Position numbers and translations under genes: made by a program. 64,000 nucleotides of DNA from Haloarcula taiwanensis (lineage in GTDB: Archaea; Halobacteriota; Halobacteria; Halobacteriales; Haloarculaceae). The stretch spans positions 2,480,001 to 2,544,000 of the forward strand of contig CP019154.1 of assembly GCA_002844335.1 (NCBI GenBank), read 5' to 3'. Below are positions 16,451 to 23,728 of this stretch, piece after piece. The notes under the pieces are model-generated. The model did no database searches. It was not told the DNA's origin and saw nothing but the letters and a program-made list of their open reading frames with translations. Each line of letters starts with the position of its first letter. Within the stretch, counting starts at the first letter, position 1.

Positions 16451-17425
16451 ATGGACACCGTCTACGCCGCGCTCGGCGACCGCGTCCTCGTCGGAGGCAG
16501 CGGGACCGGCTGGGACGACTGCCTGCTCGGCCACGACATCGAGTGTGTCGCCGCGGGCGCGGCCGAGCCGGCCCGGGCCTTCGTCGGCACCGCCGACGCC
16601 GGCCTCCAGCGGACGACCGGCGGTGGCGCGACGTGGGAATCGGTCCTCGACGCCGGCGACCGCGTGACGAGCGCCACAGTCAGCTCACAGGACCCTGACA
16701 TGGTGTGGGCCGGGACGGAACCGAGCGCCGTCTACCGCTCGACCGACGGCGGCGAGACGTGGACGGAGCGGCCGGGGCTGACCGACCTCGATACGGCGTC
16801 GCGGTGGTCGTTTCCGCCGCGGCCACACACCCACCACGTCCGCTGGCTCGCGCTCGCCCCAGACGACCCGGCGCAGGTGTACGCCGCTATCGAGGCCGGC
16901 GCGTTCATCCGCAGTCCGGACGGCGGCGAAACGTGGGTCGACCATCCCGACGGTGCTCGGCGGGACAACCACACGCTGTCGACCCATCCAGACGCCCCGG
17001 ACCGGGTGTACACCGCCGCCGGCGACGGCTTCGCGCTGTCGGCCGACCGGGGAGCGACGTGGACCCACCCGCAGGACGGGCTGGCCCATCGGTACGTATG
17101 GGGGCTGGCTGTCCACCCCGACGACCCGGACCGCGTCGTCGTCTCGGCTGCCAGCGGCCCACAGTCCGCGCACAGCACACACGGAGAGAGCTACGTGTAT
17201 CGGTGGGACGGTGAGCGGTGGACACAATCGATGGACGGCCTGCCGGGTCCGGGTGGGCTGGCCCGCCCGGTCCTCGCCACCGACCCGGACGGCAGCTTCC
17301 TCGTACTGACGAACCACGGGCTGTTCCAGTCGAACCGCGGGGACGCGTGGACGCGACACGACCTCGACGGCGGGGACTGGCCGAGCGACTACGAGCAAGT
17401 CCCGAGCGGGCTGGCCGTCATCTGA
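16451..17425 (+). CDS. BNR/Asp-box repeat beta-propeller protein
   Basis: 324 residues, no signal peptide, so probably cytosolic. Asp-box motifs (S-x-D-x-G-x-T-W) recur as YRSTDGGETWTE, IRSPDGGETWVD and ALSADRGATWTH, with degenerate copies in QRTTGGGATWES and QSNRGDAWTRH. This predicts a six- or seven-bladed propeller of the sortilin/photosynthesis-factor type. Such proteins are often scaffolds; no sialidase catalytic residues are evident. The start at ATG 16451 gives MDTVYAALGDRVLVG, the first strand. It begins about 40 nt after the channel-like gene and may be co-transcribed with it. Confidence 0.75.
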   Translation: MDTVYAALGDRVLVGGSGTGWDDCLLGHDIECVAAGAAEPARAFVGTADAGLQRTTGGGATWESVLDAGDRVTSATVSSQDPDMVWAGTEPSAVYRSTDGGETWTERPGLTDLDTASRWSFPPRPHTHHVRWLALAPDDPAQVYAAIEAGAFIRSPDGGETWVDHPDGARRDNHTLSTHPDAPDRVYTAAGDGFALSADRGATWTHPQDGLAHRYVWGLAVHPDDPDRVVVSAASGPQSAHSTHGESYVYRWDGERWTQSMDGLPGPGGLARPVLATDPDGSFLVLTNHGLFQSNRGDAWTRHDLDGGDWPSDYEQVPSGLAVI

Positions 17426-17482
17426 TACCGCCACCGCCTGAGCGGCTCTGGTGACAAACAGAACACACAGCGGACAGAAGCC

Positions 17483-17869
17483 CTACACGGCGGTAACAGC
17501 CACGGACCCGATGCCGGCTGTCACGACCGTCGCAACAGCCGAGAGCAGGATGATTTTCGCCGCTTTTCGCCGATCAGCGCGAACGGCCTCGCTCGTGCCG
17601 ACGCGTCCGCTTTCCCCACCGGACCCCGAGAGGTCGTAGCGGGCCAGCGCTCCGAAAGCGACACAGAACTGGAAGTAATCCTGAAACGCGCCGAGGAACC
17701 CGCCAAAAATGAAGGGGACAGTCGCCCACAGCGACAGTCGAGGGACTGCGCCGACCCCGACGGCGACTGCGATGCCAGCAGCGACGGCGAACGACCCGAC
17801 GGCCGACAGCCGCCGGGCGCGGCGCTGGTTCGCTCCGATGTTACACACCCCGGGCTGGTACTCTGCCAT
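17483..17869 (-). CDS. Three-helix membrane protein with N-terminal C-N-I-G motif, unknown function
   Basis: 128 residues. It opens with MAEYQPGVCNIG and a basic stretch (NQRRARR). Three hydrophobic segments follow: about 23-44 (VGSFAVAAGIAVAVGVGAV), 47-72 (LSLWATVPFIFGGFLGAFQDYFQF) and 108-127 (ILLSAVATVVTAGIGSVAV). The E-Y-Q-P-G-V-C-N-I-G start with following arginines is a pattern I associate with a family of small archaeal and bacterial membrane proteins of unknown role. It is convergent with the BNR gene. No enzymatic motif seen. Confidence 0.6.
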   Translation of the reverse strand: MAEYQPGVCNIGANQRRARRLSAVGSFAVAAGIAVAVGVGAVPRLSLWATVPFIFGGFLGAFQDYFQFCVAFGALARYDLSGSGGESGRVGTSEAVRADRRKAAKIILLSAVATVVTAGIGSVAVTAV

Positions 17870-18125
17870 AGCCGACGACAGGGGCTACACCGACAAATAC
17901 GCCCTGCTTCGACCGGCGACGTGGCGGTGTCAGCTATCTCGCATACCGCTCGGTCACGGGCAGTGCATCGCGGTGGCGCTTGGCCCGCTCCTGCTCGCCG
18001 TCGTCGCGTTCGCCGGTGCTCCGGTGAGCGGCGTCCCGCAGACAGCCACACGGCCGCCGTTCGCAACGATTCCATGACATATCAGCGGAGAACACTGATG
18101 CACCTGGCCGTCGTACCGTGCCGTG

Positions 18126-18551
18126 ATGTCCCTCCAACTCGACCGCTCGGATACGTGGACGTGCGCCCTGCTCGGCGGGCTGCTGGCCGCCCCCTTCACC
18201 GCGTTGCAGGTGATTCAGTCCCCGGACAGCATCATGTTCAACATGGTTGTGGTCGGCGGCGCGCTCGCCGGCTACCTCGTCAAGCGCCGCGGCGGAAACG
18301 GCACTGCGACCGGACTGCGAGCCGGTTTCGTCGGCGGCCTTCCGGCGCTGTGGGGGGTGGCCGAGTTCGTGTGGTCCATCCCTTCCGTGGCGAACCCGCT
18401 GTGGTTCCAGGCCGTCGGCGTCGCGATGGGGCTGTCGGTCGGAGCGCTCGCCATGCTCATTCCGGCGCTCGGCGGCGCGCTCGCCGGCCGCTTCGGCGGC
18501 TGGCTGGCCGAGCGGCAGGGCCATCCGCGGGTCCCCGCCGCGGGCGGCTGA
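18126..18551 (+). CDS. DUF5518-like small membrane protein
   Basis: 141 residues from ATG 18126 (GTG 18123 is adjacent in frame). Hydrophobic, glycine-rich segments: about 14-30 (ALLGGLLAAPFTALQV), 40-52 (NMVVVGGALAGYLVK), 66-84 (AGFVGGLPALWGVAEFVW) and 95-125 (VGVAMGLSVGALAMLIPALGGALAG). The repeated GGALAG pattern and size fit DUF5518, a haloarchaeal family of unknown function. Before it, 17870-18125 has no gene I can defend, and a short gap separates it from the flavoprotein downstream. Confidence 0.6.
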   Translation: MSLQLDRSDTWTCALLGGLLAAPFTALQVIQSPDSIMFNMVVVGGALAGYLVKRRGGNGTATGLRAGFVGGLPALWGVAEFVWSIPSVANPLWFQAVGVAMGLSVGALAMLIPALGGALAGRFGGWLAERQGHPRVPAAGG

Positions 18552-18605
18552 CCGGGAGCGAGCGAATCGAGAAGGTATTTGGTTCGTGACACCGAGAGAA
18601 CGTGT

Positions 18606-19688
18606 ATGTATGACGTTGTGGTCGTCGGGGCGGGACCGGCCGGGTCGCGGTACGCGCGTCGGGCGGCCGAGCGGGGGCTTGACGTGGTCGTCTTCGAACA
18701 GGGGGAGGTCGGGAAGCCCCTTGCCTGCTCGGGTCACGTCAGCACGGATATCTGGGAGTTCACCGAAGACGCCCGCGACGACCTGTTCCAGAACGAGATT
18801 TCGGGCGCTCGGTTTCACACTGGCGGTCCCAGCAGTCAGGACCATCCCTTCTACAAGGACGAGGTCATATCGAACGTTATCGACCGCGTCGGTCTGGACA
18901 GGCATCTCGCCGAAGTGGCCCGTGGCGCCGGTGCCGAGGTCCGCGAGGAGCACTCGGTCGTCGGCGTCACTGAGGACAAAGATGGCGTCACCGTCGAAGT
19001 CCGCGGACCCGACGGCATCGAGACCCACCGCGCGAAGATGGTCGCCGGCTGTGACGGCCCGAAGAGCCGCGTCCGGCGGGAACTGGACTTGCCCGAACCC
19101 GACGAACTACTGCACGGCGTCCTCGGGTTCAGCGACGAGGTCGACCACAGCGATTTCGTCGACGTGCACCTTACCGTCCCGCGCTTTTTCGCCTGGCGCA
19201 TTCCACGAGGCGAAGCCGGCGTCGAGTACGGACTGGCGGTACCACCGGGTGCTGACGCTCGCGGCCGTTTCGAGGAGTTCGTCGACGGCTACGGCGTCGA
19301 AACCGACCACCGCTGTTCTGGACTTATCCCGATCGGCCCGCCGAGGCGAGTCACCGGTCGACGGTCGTTTCTCATCGGTGACGCCGCAGCCCAGACCAAG
19401 CCCTTCACCGGCGGTGGCATCCGATACGGCATGACTGCCGCCGACCACGCGGCCCGAGAAATCGACCCCGACGACCCGGCGACGCTGGGCGAGTACGAGC
19501 GCGCGTGGCGCGACGACCTTCGACAGGAGATCCGCCTCGGCCACGCCGTTCGGGCGGGCTACTCCGCACCGGAACCGATACAGAAAGTCGGGATGAAAGC
19601 CTTCGAAGGCGAGATCGGCGTCCACATGGACCGGCCGACAACGCTGTTCTCCAGAGAACAGCTAGCGGCGCTGTTCTCACGGTCCTGA
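18606..19688 (+). CDS. Geranylgeranyl reductase family FAD-dependent oxidoreductase
   Basis: 360 residues from ATG 18606. The FAD-binding dinucleotide loop VVVGAGPAGSRYARRAAE is at the N-terminus; a second FAD motif, SFLIGDAAAQTKPFTGGGI, lies near 255-275, as in geranylgeranyl/digeranylgeranyl reductases. AGCDGPKSRVRREL is the mid FAD loop. Family members saturate isoprenoid double bonds in archaeal membrane lipids, menaquinone or carotenoids. The conserved Cys of PLACSGHVS matches the family's active-site C-x-G segment. Lipid substrate unknown; no lipid-synthesis gene is adjacent. The upstream in-frame extension to 18579 is unlikely to be translated. Confidence 0.85.
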   Translation: MYDVVVVGAGPAGSRYARRAAERGLDVVVFEQGEVGKPLACSGHVSTDIWEFTEDARDDLFQNEISGARFHTGGPSSQDHPFYKDEVISNVIDRVGLDRHLAEVARGAGAEVREEHSVVGVTEDKDGVTVEVRGPDGIETHRAKMVAGCDGPKSRVRRELDLPEPDELLHGVLGFSDEVDHSDFVDVHLTVPRFFAWRIPRGEAGVEYGLAVPPGADARGRFEEFVDGYGVETDHRCSGLIPIGPPRRVTGRRSFLIGDAAAQTKPFTGGGIRYGMTAADHAAREIDPDDPATLGEYERAWRDDLRQEIRLGHAVRAGYSAPEPIQKVGMKAFEGEIGVHMDRPTTLFSREQLAALFSRS

Positions 19689-19752
19689 CAGACGTGTTAC
19701 CCTGCTGGCGTTTGCGGGTAACGTTTTTACCGGCCGATGGAAAAAGACGGGC

Positions 19753-20757
19753 GTGGTAACACGCCGACGTACCTACGTCCTCGCGGGCCTGCTTGTCCTC
19801 ACCGGCTGTCTGACAGGAGTTCTGCTCGCGCGGGTGCTAGCGACGATTTTCTTCGCAATCACGGTCGCATACGTGCTTTTCCCCGTCTCGGAATGGCTTG
19901 GACGCCACGGACTCAACAGGCGACTGTCGGCGGCTGTGACAACAGGTATCGCCTTCATCAGCGGCACACTCATCATCGTCCCGCTCGGGGCCGTGCTGTA
20001 TCTCCGCCGCCGCGACCTGTTTTCTTTCTTCCAGCAGCTCCCGTCGATGGTGACCCTCGAATTCGGCGAGTTCAGCTACCCGATCGAGATAGATCCGACG
20101 TTAGTAGCCGCCCGAGAGACGCTCACGGCCGTCGCGGTGGATTTAGCCGCTGAATCGCCCGTGCTGGCGCTGAAGGCCGTCCTGTTTGCGATCCTCGTCT
20201 ACGCGATGCTCTGGCAGCCGCAGGCTCCGAAAACGGCCGTCTATCGGACGGTCCCGGCGTCGTATCACGAGGTCGTCAACCGACTCCATCAGCGACTCCG
20301 GGGGACGCTGTACGCGATTTACGTGCTTCAGGCGGCGACGGCGTTCGGGACCTTCGTCGTGGCGTGGGTCGTGTTCTGGCTGCTGGGCTATCAGGGCGCG
20401 TTCGCACTGGCAGTGGTCGCCGGTATTCTGCAGTTCGTTCCCGTCATCGGCCCCAGCGTCGTCGTCCTCACCATCGCTGTCGCGGATGTTATCAACGGCA
20501 ACATCACCGGGGCAGTTCTGGTGACCGTGTTCGGCCTCGTTTTTGTCGGTTTCCTCCCCGATGCGGTAATCAGACCGAAGCTCGCCCGCTACACGACGGG
20601 TCTCCCGGCCAGCCTCTACTTCGTCGGATTCACTGGCGGCGTGTTGACGCTTGGCGTCATCGGCTTCATCGCCGGCCCGGTCGTCATCGCGCTGCTGGTC
20701 GAACTGTCGTCGCTACTGACCAGCGAGCGGCAGGGCGACCAGCAGAAACTGACGTAA
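19753..20757 (+). CDS. AI-2E family transporter-like permease
   Basis: 334 residues from GTG 19753. About eight membrane segments: two at the N-terminus (VLAGLLVLTGCLTGVLLA, TIFFAITVAYVLFPV), one near 70-90, then a soluble portion, and a hydrophobic C-terminal block with LGYQGAFALAVVAGILQFVPVIG and PSVVVLTIAVADVI. The motif G-x-x-x-F-x-P-x-x-G with the downstream P-K (DAVIRPKLARYTTGLP) is typical of the AI-2E/UPF0118 family. Members export small molecules or exchange ions; several are Na+/H+ antiporters. Substrate here is unknown. Convergent with the sulfurtransferase gene. Confidence 0.85.
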   Translation: MVTRRRTYVLAGLLVLTGCLTGVLLARVLATIFFAITVAYVLFPVSEWLGRHGLNRRLSAAVTTGIAFISGTLIIVPLGAVLYLRRRDLFSFFQQLPSMVTLEFGEFSYPIEIDPTLVAARETLTAVAVDLAAESPVLALKAVLFAILVYAMLWQPQAPKTAVYRTVPASYHEVVNRLHQRLRGTLYAIYVLQAATAFGTFVVAWVVFWLLGYQGAFALAVVAGILQFVPVIGPSVVVLTIAVADVINGNITGAVLVTVFGLVFVGFLPDAVIRPKLARYTTGLPASLYFVGFTGGVLTLGVIGFIAGPVVIALLVELSSLLTSERQGDQQKLT

Positions 20758-20784
20758 TGTAGAGTATGCCAGCGCGACGACGTC

Positions 20785-21579
20785 TCAGTTCGTCTCCAGC
20801 GGCCGCCCCTGTGCTTCCCACTCAGTGAGGCTCCCTTCGTAGAAATCCACCCGCTCGAAGCCCAGATGCCGGAGGACGACGTACGTGTGGCTGATGCGCC
20901 GGGCGGTGTTGCAGTAGAGAACGACACGTTTCTCGGGGGCGACGCCGGCACTTTCGAGAACGGACAGCGCCTCCTCGCGCGCGAGCAGGCCTCGCGTCTC
21001 GTCGTCGACGAGGTCCCGCCAGTCCAGCAGGACCGCACCGGGGATGTGGCCCGCGTCGTACTCCTCGTCCTCGCGGGTGTCGACCAGCACCGTGTCGGAG
21101 TCGTTCGCCGCCTCAGCGACCGTATCCGGGCCGACCAGCGGCGTCGACGCCGGCCGCTGAACGGCGTAGTCGGTCGGTGTGACATCGGGCGTCTCGCTCG
21201 AGGTCTCCCGTTCGAGTTGCCAACTGGAGAAGTCGCCGTCAAGGAGGTGGAGTCGGTCGGGGTCGTGGCCGAACAGTTCTGCGGTGACCAGAAACCGCGC
21301 GGCGAAGACGCCGTGGTGGTCGTCGTACGCCACGATTTCGCTCTCCGGCGAGATGCCGGCCTCCGAGAGCAACCGTGCCCACTCGTCTTCGGCGGGCAGC
21401 ATTCCCTCGCCAGCATCGGACTCCGCGCCGTGTTCGTCCGCCCGGAACGAATCGAAGGGTACGTTCACCGCACCCGGGAGGTGTCCGAGGCCGTCGTACT
21501 CCCACGCGTCTCGCACGTCGACCACCCGGAGGTCGTCGCCCCGACTCGACACCCACTCCGCAGAGACGAAATCAGTCAT
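20785..21579 (-). CDS. tssA: Thiosulfate sulfurtransferase, two rhodanese domains
   Basis: 264 residues. Domain 1 (residues 1-115, DLRVVDVRDAWEYDGLGHLPGA) is non-catalytic, with Asp-Asp-His-His where the active loop would be. Domain 2 (about 140-260) has LVDTREDEEYDAGHIPGA and the active-site loop YCNTARRIS, with the persulfide-forming Cys. The enzyme moves sulfane sulfur from thiosulfate or mercaptopyruvate to acceptors; the loop does not decide which. Divergent from a second sulfurtransferase. The start ATGACTGA overlaps the end of a tiny Cys-rich reading frame by 8 nt, which may allow translational coupling. Confidence 0.85.
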   Translation of the reverse strand: MTDFVSAEWVSSRGDDLRVVDVRDAWEYDGLGHLPGAVNVPFDSFRADEHGAESDAGEGMLPAEDEWARLLSEAGISPESEIVAYDDHHGVFAARFLVTAELFGHDPDRLHLLDGDFSSWQLERETSSETPDVTPTDYAVQRPASTPLVGPDTVAEAANDSDTVLVDTREDEEYDAGHIPGAVLLDWRDLVDDETRGLLAREEALSVLESAGVAPEKRVVLYCNTARRISHTYVVLRHLGFERVDFYEGSLTEWEAQGRPLETN

Positions 21580-21691
21580 CGTCCACGCGTAACCGCTCCG
21601 TCCGCTTGAAAACTCTCATCATGTGCGGTCGAAGGTGGGTGCAAATGCTGCCGCATTTCGCGCACGCACAGCAGGGCTCACATCCGGACAT
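21572..21691 (-). CDS. Candidate 39-residue Cys-rich mini-protein upstream of tssA
   Basis: From the ATG at 21691 (minus strand) the frame gives 39 residues with six Cys in the first 17: Cys at 4, 7, 8, 10, 13 and 17 (CEPCCACAKCGSIC), then a basic C-terminal half (RVFKRTERLRVDDD). The stop overlaps the tssA start by 8 nt. Such a density of Cys in GC-rich DNA is unusual by chance and could bind zinc or an Fe-S cluster. Against it, the frame stays open further upstream and I recognise no homologue. Plausible small metal-binding protein, low confidence. Confidence 0.35.
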   Translation of the reverse strand: MSGCEPCCACAKCGSICTHLRPHMMRVFKRTERLRVDDD

Positions 21692-21807
21692 GGAACGCCA
21701 TGGCTCCTGTCCGCTGGGCGGCGGACGTGTTGAATAGCGACAGTGCTCAGTAGAGGCAACGTCTGCCGACACGGTGGACGAGTGGCCGAACATGCCGAAA
21801 GTCGTAG

Positions 21808-21816
21808 TAATATATG
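21808..21816 (+). promoter_or_regulatory. TATA-like box of the second sulfurtransferase
   Basis: TAATATATG centred about 32 nt upstream of ATG 21844, in an AT-rich patch within GC-rich surroundings. It supports the downstream ATG as start rather than the in-frame one at 21814. Confidence 0.5.
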
Positions 21817-21843
21817 TCTGGTAGACTTACGCTTCGATGCACT

Positions 21844-22707
21844 ATGACTGACTACGCTAACGACGTGCTCGTCTCGGCCGACTGGGTCAGCGAGCATCTG
21901 GACGAGTTCCAGAGCGACGACCCCGCCCACCGACTGGTAGAAGTGGACGTCGACACGGAACTGTACGACGAGAGCCACGCCCCCGGGGCGATCGGCTTCA
22001 ACTGGGAGACACAGCTTCAGGACCAGACCACACGCGACATCCTCGACAAGGAAGATTTCGAGGACCTGCTTGGCAGTCACGGCATCAGCGAGGACTCGAC
22101 GGTCGTTCTCTACGGAGACAACTCCAACTGGTTCGCCGCCTACACGTATTGGCAGTTCAAGTACTACGGCCACGACGACGTGAAGCTGCTCGACGGCGGC
22201 CGCGAGTACTGGGTCGAGAACGACTACGAACTCACCGACGAGGTCCCCGAGTTCTCCGAAGTCGACTACGAGGCCTCCGGCCCGCGCGAGTCCATCCGCG
22301 CCTACCGAGAGGACGTCGAGAACGCCATCGAGCGCGAACTGCCGCTGGTCGACGTTCGCTCGCCCGAGGAATACTCCGGCGAAATCCTCGCACCCCCGGG
22401 ACTCCAGGAGACCGCCCAGCGCGGCGGCCACATCCCCGGCGCACAGAACATCTCCTGGGCGGCCGTCACCAACGACGACGGGACGTTCAAGGACTACGAC
22501 GAACTCGAAGAACTCTACGCCGAGTACGGCATCGACGGCGACTCCACGACGGTCGCCTACTGCCGCATCGGTGAGCGCTCCTCGGTCGCCTGGTTCGCCC
22601 TGCACGAACTGCTGGGCTACGACGACACCATCAACTACGACGGCTCCTGGACTGAATGGGGCAATCTGGTTGGTGCGCCTATCGAGAAAGGCGAAGCGGA
22701 CGACTGA
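21844..22707 (+). CDS. tssB: Thiosulfate sulfurtransferase, two rhodanese domains
   Basis: 287 residues from ATG 21844. The N-terminal rhodanese domain (HRLVEVDVDTELYDESHAPG) is inactive, with VVLYGDNSNWFAAY at the loop. The C-terminal domain has LVDVRSPEEYSG, a spacer with HIPGAQNISW, and the catalytic loop YCRIGERSS, the classical C-R-x-G-x-R-[ST] of thiosulfate:cyanide sulfurtransferase. Cytosolic, acidic. Paralogue of the divergent gene on the other strand, which has the variant loop CNTARR, so the two may use different donors. Followed by a repeat-containing gap. Confidence 0.9.
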   Translation: MTDYANDVLVSADWVSEHLDEFQSDDPAHRLVEVDVDTELYDESHAPGAIGFNWETQLQDQTTRDILDKEDFEDLLGSHGISEDSTVVLYGDNSNWFAAYTYWQFKYYGHDDVKLLDGGREYWVENDYELTDEVPEFSEVDYEASGPRESIRAYREDVENAIERELPLVDVRSPEEYSGEILAPPGLQETAQRGGHIPGAQNISWAAVTNDDGTFKDYDELEELYAEYGIDGDSTTVAYCRIGERSSVAWFALHELLGYDDTINYDGSWTEWGNLVGAPIEKGEADD

Positions 22708-22760
22708 GCATAGCGAAGGCGTTCGCTTCGTAGCGGAGCGGGGAGCCCGCAGGGCGACCC

Positions 22761-22892
22761 GTGGAGCAGGGCGAGGCTGAGTAAGCGCAAGCGTGCGGGG
22801 CCTCGAATCGGAACGGCGACCACCGGGAACCGTGAAGCAGGACGAAGCTGAGTAAGCGGCAGCATACGACGCGTCAAATCGGAGCGGTAACG
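22761..22892 (+). repeat. Two imperfect direct copies of a ~60-bp intergenic repeat
   Basis: Copy 1 (22761-22821) and copy 2 (22832-22892) share GAGCAGGGCGAGGCTGAGTA-like and AATCGGA-CGG blocks with scattered substitutions (GTGGAGCAGGGCGAGGC against GTGAAGCAGGACGAAGC). They lie in the 306-bp gap 22708-23013 after tssB, which has no gene. Just before them a GAAGGCGTTCGCTTC inverted repeat near the tssB stop could fold as a terminator. Confidence 0.6.
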
Positions 22893-23013
22893 GCTTACTT
22901 TCGGATTTTTGTGGCGCTGTTCGAGAGCGATGGCGTCCCTGAGACAGTGACATCTGTTCCGGGCGGCACGGCTCGAAAAGCCAGTCGCGTTCCCAACCGT
23001 ACATTCAAGTCAG

Positions 23014-23319
23014 ATGCGCATCCTACACGCGGGTGTGGACCGAACGGAACTCGAACGGGAACTCCGCGACGCCTTCGACGCCGACCCGGATATCGTTACG
23101 GTCGTCGCCAGACAGGCGCGGGACCTCTCGGAATCAGACCAGTTCGTGACCGACTTCGGGGCGGAACTGACCGTTGAAGATGTCATCGACAACCTCGCGG
23201 ACGCGCCCGAGGAGTATCAACTCGCCGAGCGATGGAACTGGTGGCTGGGTGCACTTGACCTCTCACACGGCGGCTACGCGCGGTTCAGCGTTCGGCAGGA
23301 CATCGACAAAACGTCCTGA
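23014..23319 (+). CDS. Conserved haloarchaeal protein of unknown function
   Basis: 101 residues, soluble and acidic. Alternating helices and strands: RTELERELRDAFDADPDIVTVVARQARDLSESD, then FGAELTVEDVIDNLADAP, and a Trp-rich centre (ERWNWWLGALDLSHGGYARF). No recognised domain; the ferredoxin-like alternation could suit a small ligand- or protein-binding module. It follows the repeat-containing gap and faces the 39-residue zinc-finger gene. Composition is normal for the window. Confidence 0.6.
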   Translation: MRILHAGVDRTELERELRDAFDADPDIVTVVARQARDLSESDQFVTDFGAELTVEDVIDNLADAPEEYQLAERWNWWLGALDLSHGGYARFSVRQDIDKTS

Positions 23320-23366
23320 CCTGTTGCTGTCGGGATTCCTGTGTGCGAAAAGCGGCGCGACGCCAG

Positions 23367-23486
23367 TTAGTGTACGCTAAGCCCGTGTGCCTCTCGTGCG
23401 TGTTCGAGGAGTTCCTCCGTCGTGTCGAACTCCTCACCGCAACTGCACGTGTGGTACGTCGTCGGGGATTGCTGGCGTGTCGCCAT
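23367..23486 (-). CDS. 39-residue C2H2-type zinc-finger protein
   Basis: From ATG 23486 the 39-residue product has YHTCSCGEEF followed by TTEELLEHAREAHG. The spacing Cys-x-Cys, a Phe, a Leu, then His-x4-His is a C2H2 finger with a shortened knuckle, typical of haloarchaeal mini zinc-finger proteins. A strong TATAATAATT patch lies 25-34 nt upstream of the ATG, which supports a leaderless transcript and a real gene. Role unknown; it could bind DNA, RNA or a partner protein. It faces the unknown gene ending at 23319. Confidence 0.75.
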   Translation of the reverse strand: MATRQQSPTTYHTCSCGEEFDTTEELLEHAREAHGLSVH

Positions 23487-23510
23487 GACAAGTGAACAAT
23501 GTGCCCCGAG

Positions 23511-23520
23511 TATAATAATT
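23511..23520 (-). promoter_or_regulatory. TATA box of the mini zinc-finger gene
   Basis: TATAATAATT (AATTATTATA on the minus strand), centred 29 nt upstream of ATG 23486. The most AT-rich point of the 242-bp gap 23487-23728, which otherwise holds nothing recognisable. Confidence 0.55.
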
Positions 23521-23728
23521 GTTTATGCTAGGGTGGTAACACTGCCCACCAGATATGTTAGCCACACACAATACGGTACCGAAAAATAGCTCCTTGAGCT
23601 TTCATAGCCACTAAGCGTCGATATATCGTCGTGTTCTGGTTCATAGATATTACGCTGCCCCGGCGGCTAACGACACGAGCCGGCCAGAACCGACGAACGG
23701 AAACGGACGCGATGCGTCTGTCCCCATA

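Noticed and set aside
17870-18125. GTG-started frame near 17972 with a signal-peptide-like product (VALGPLLLAVVAFAGAPVS)
   Set aside because: 34 residues, no promoter or homologue recalled; too weak to call.
20785-22707. The two sulfurtransferases as a recent tandem duplication
   Set aside because: Opposite strands, different active loops and little sequence identity by eye; ancient paralogues.
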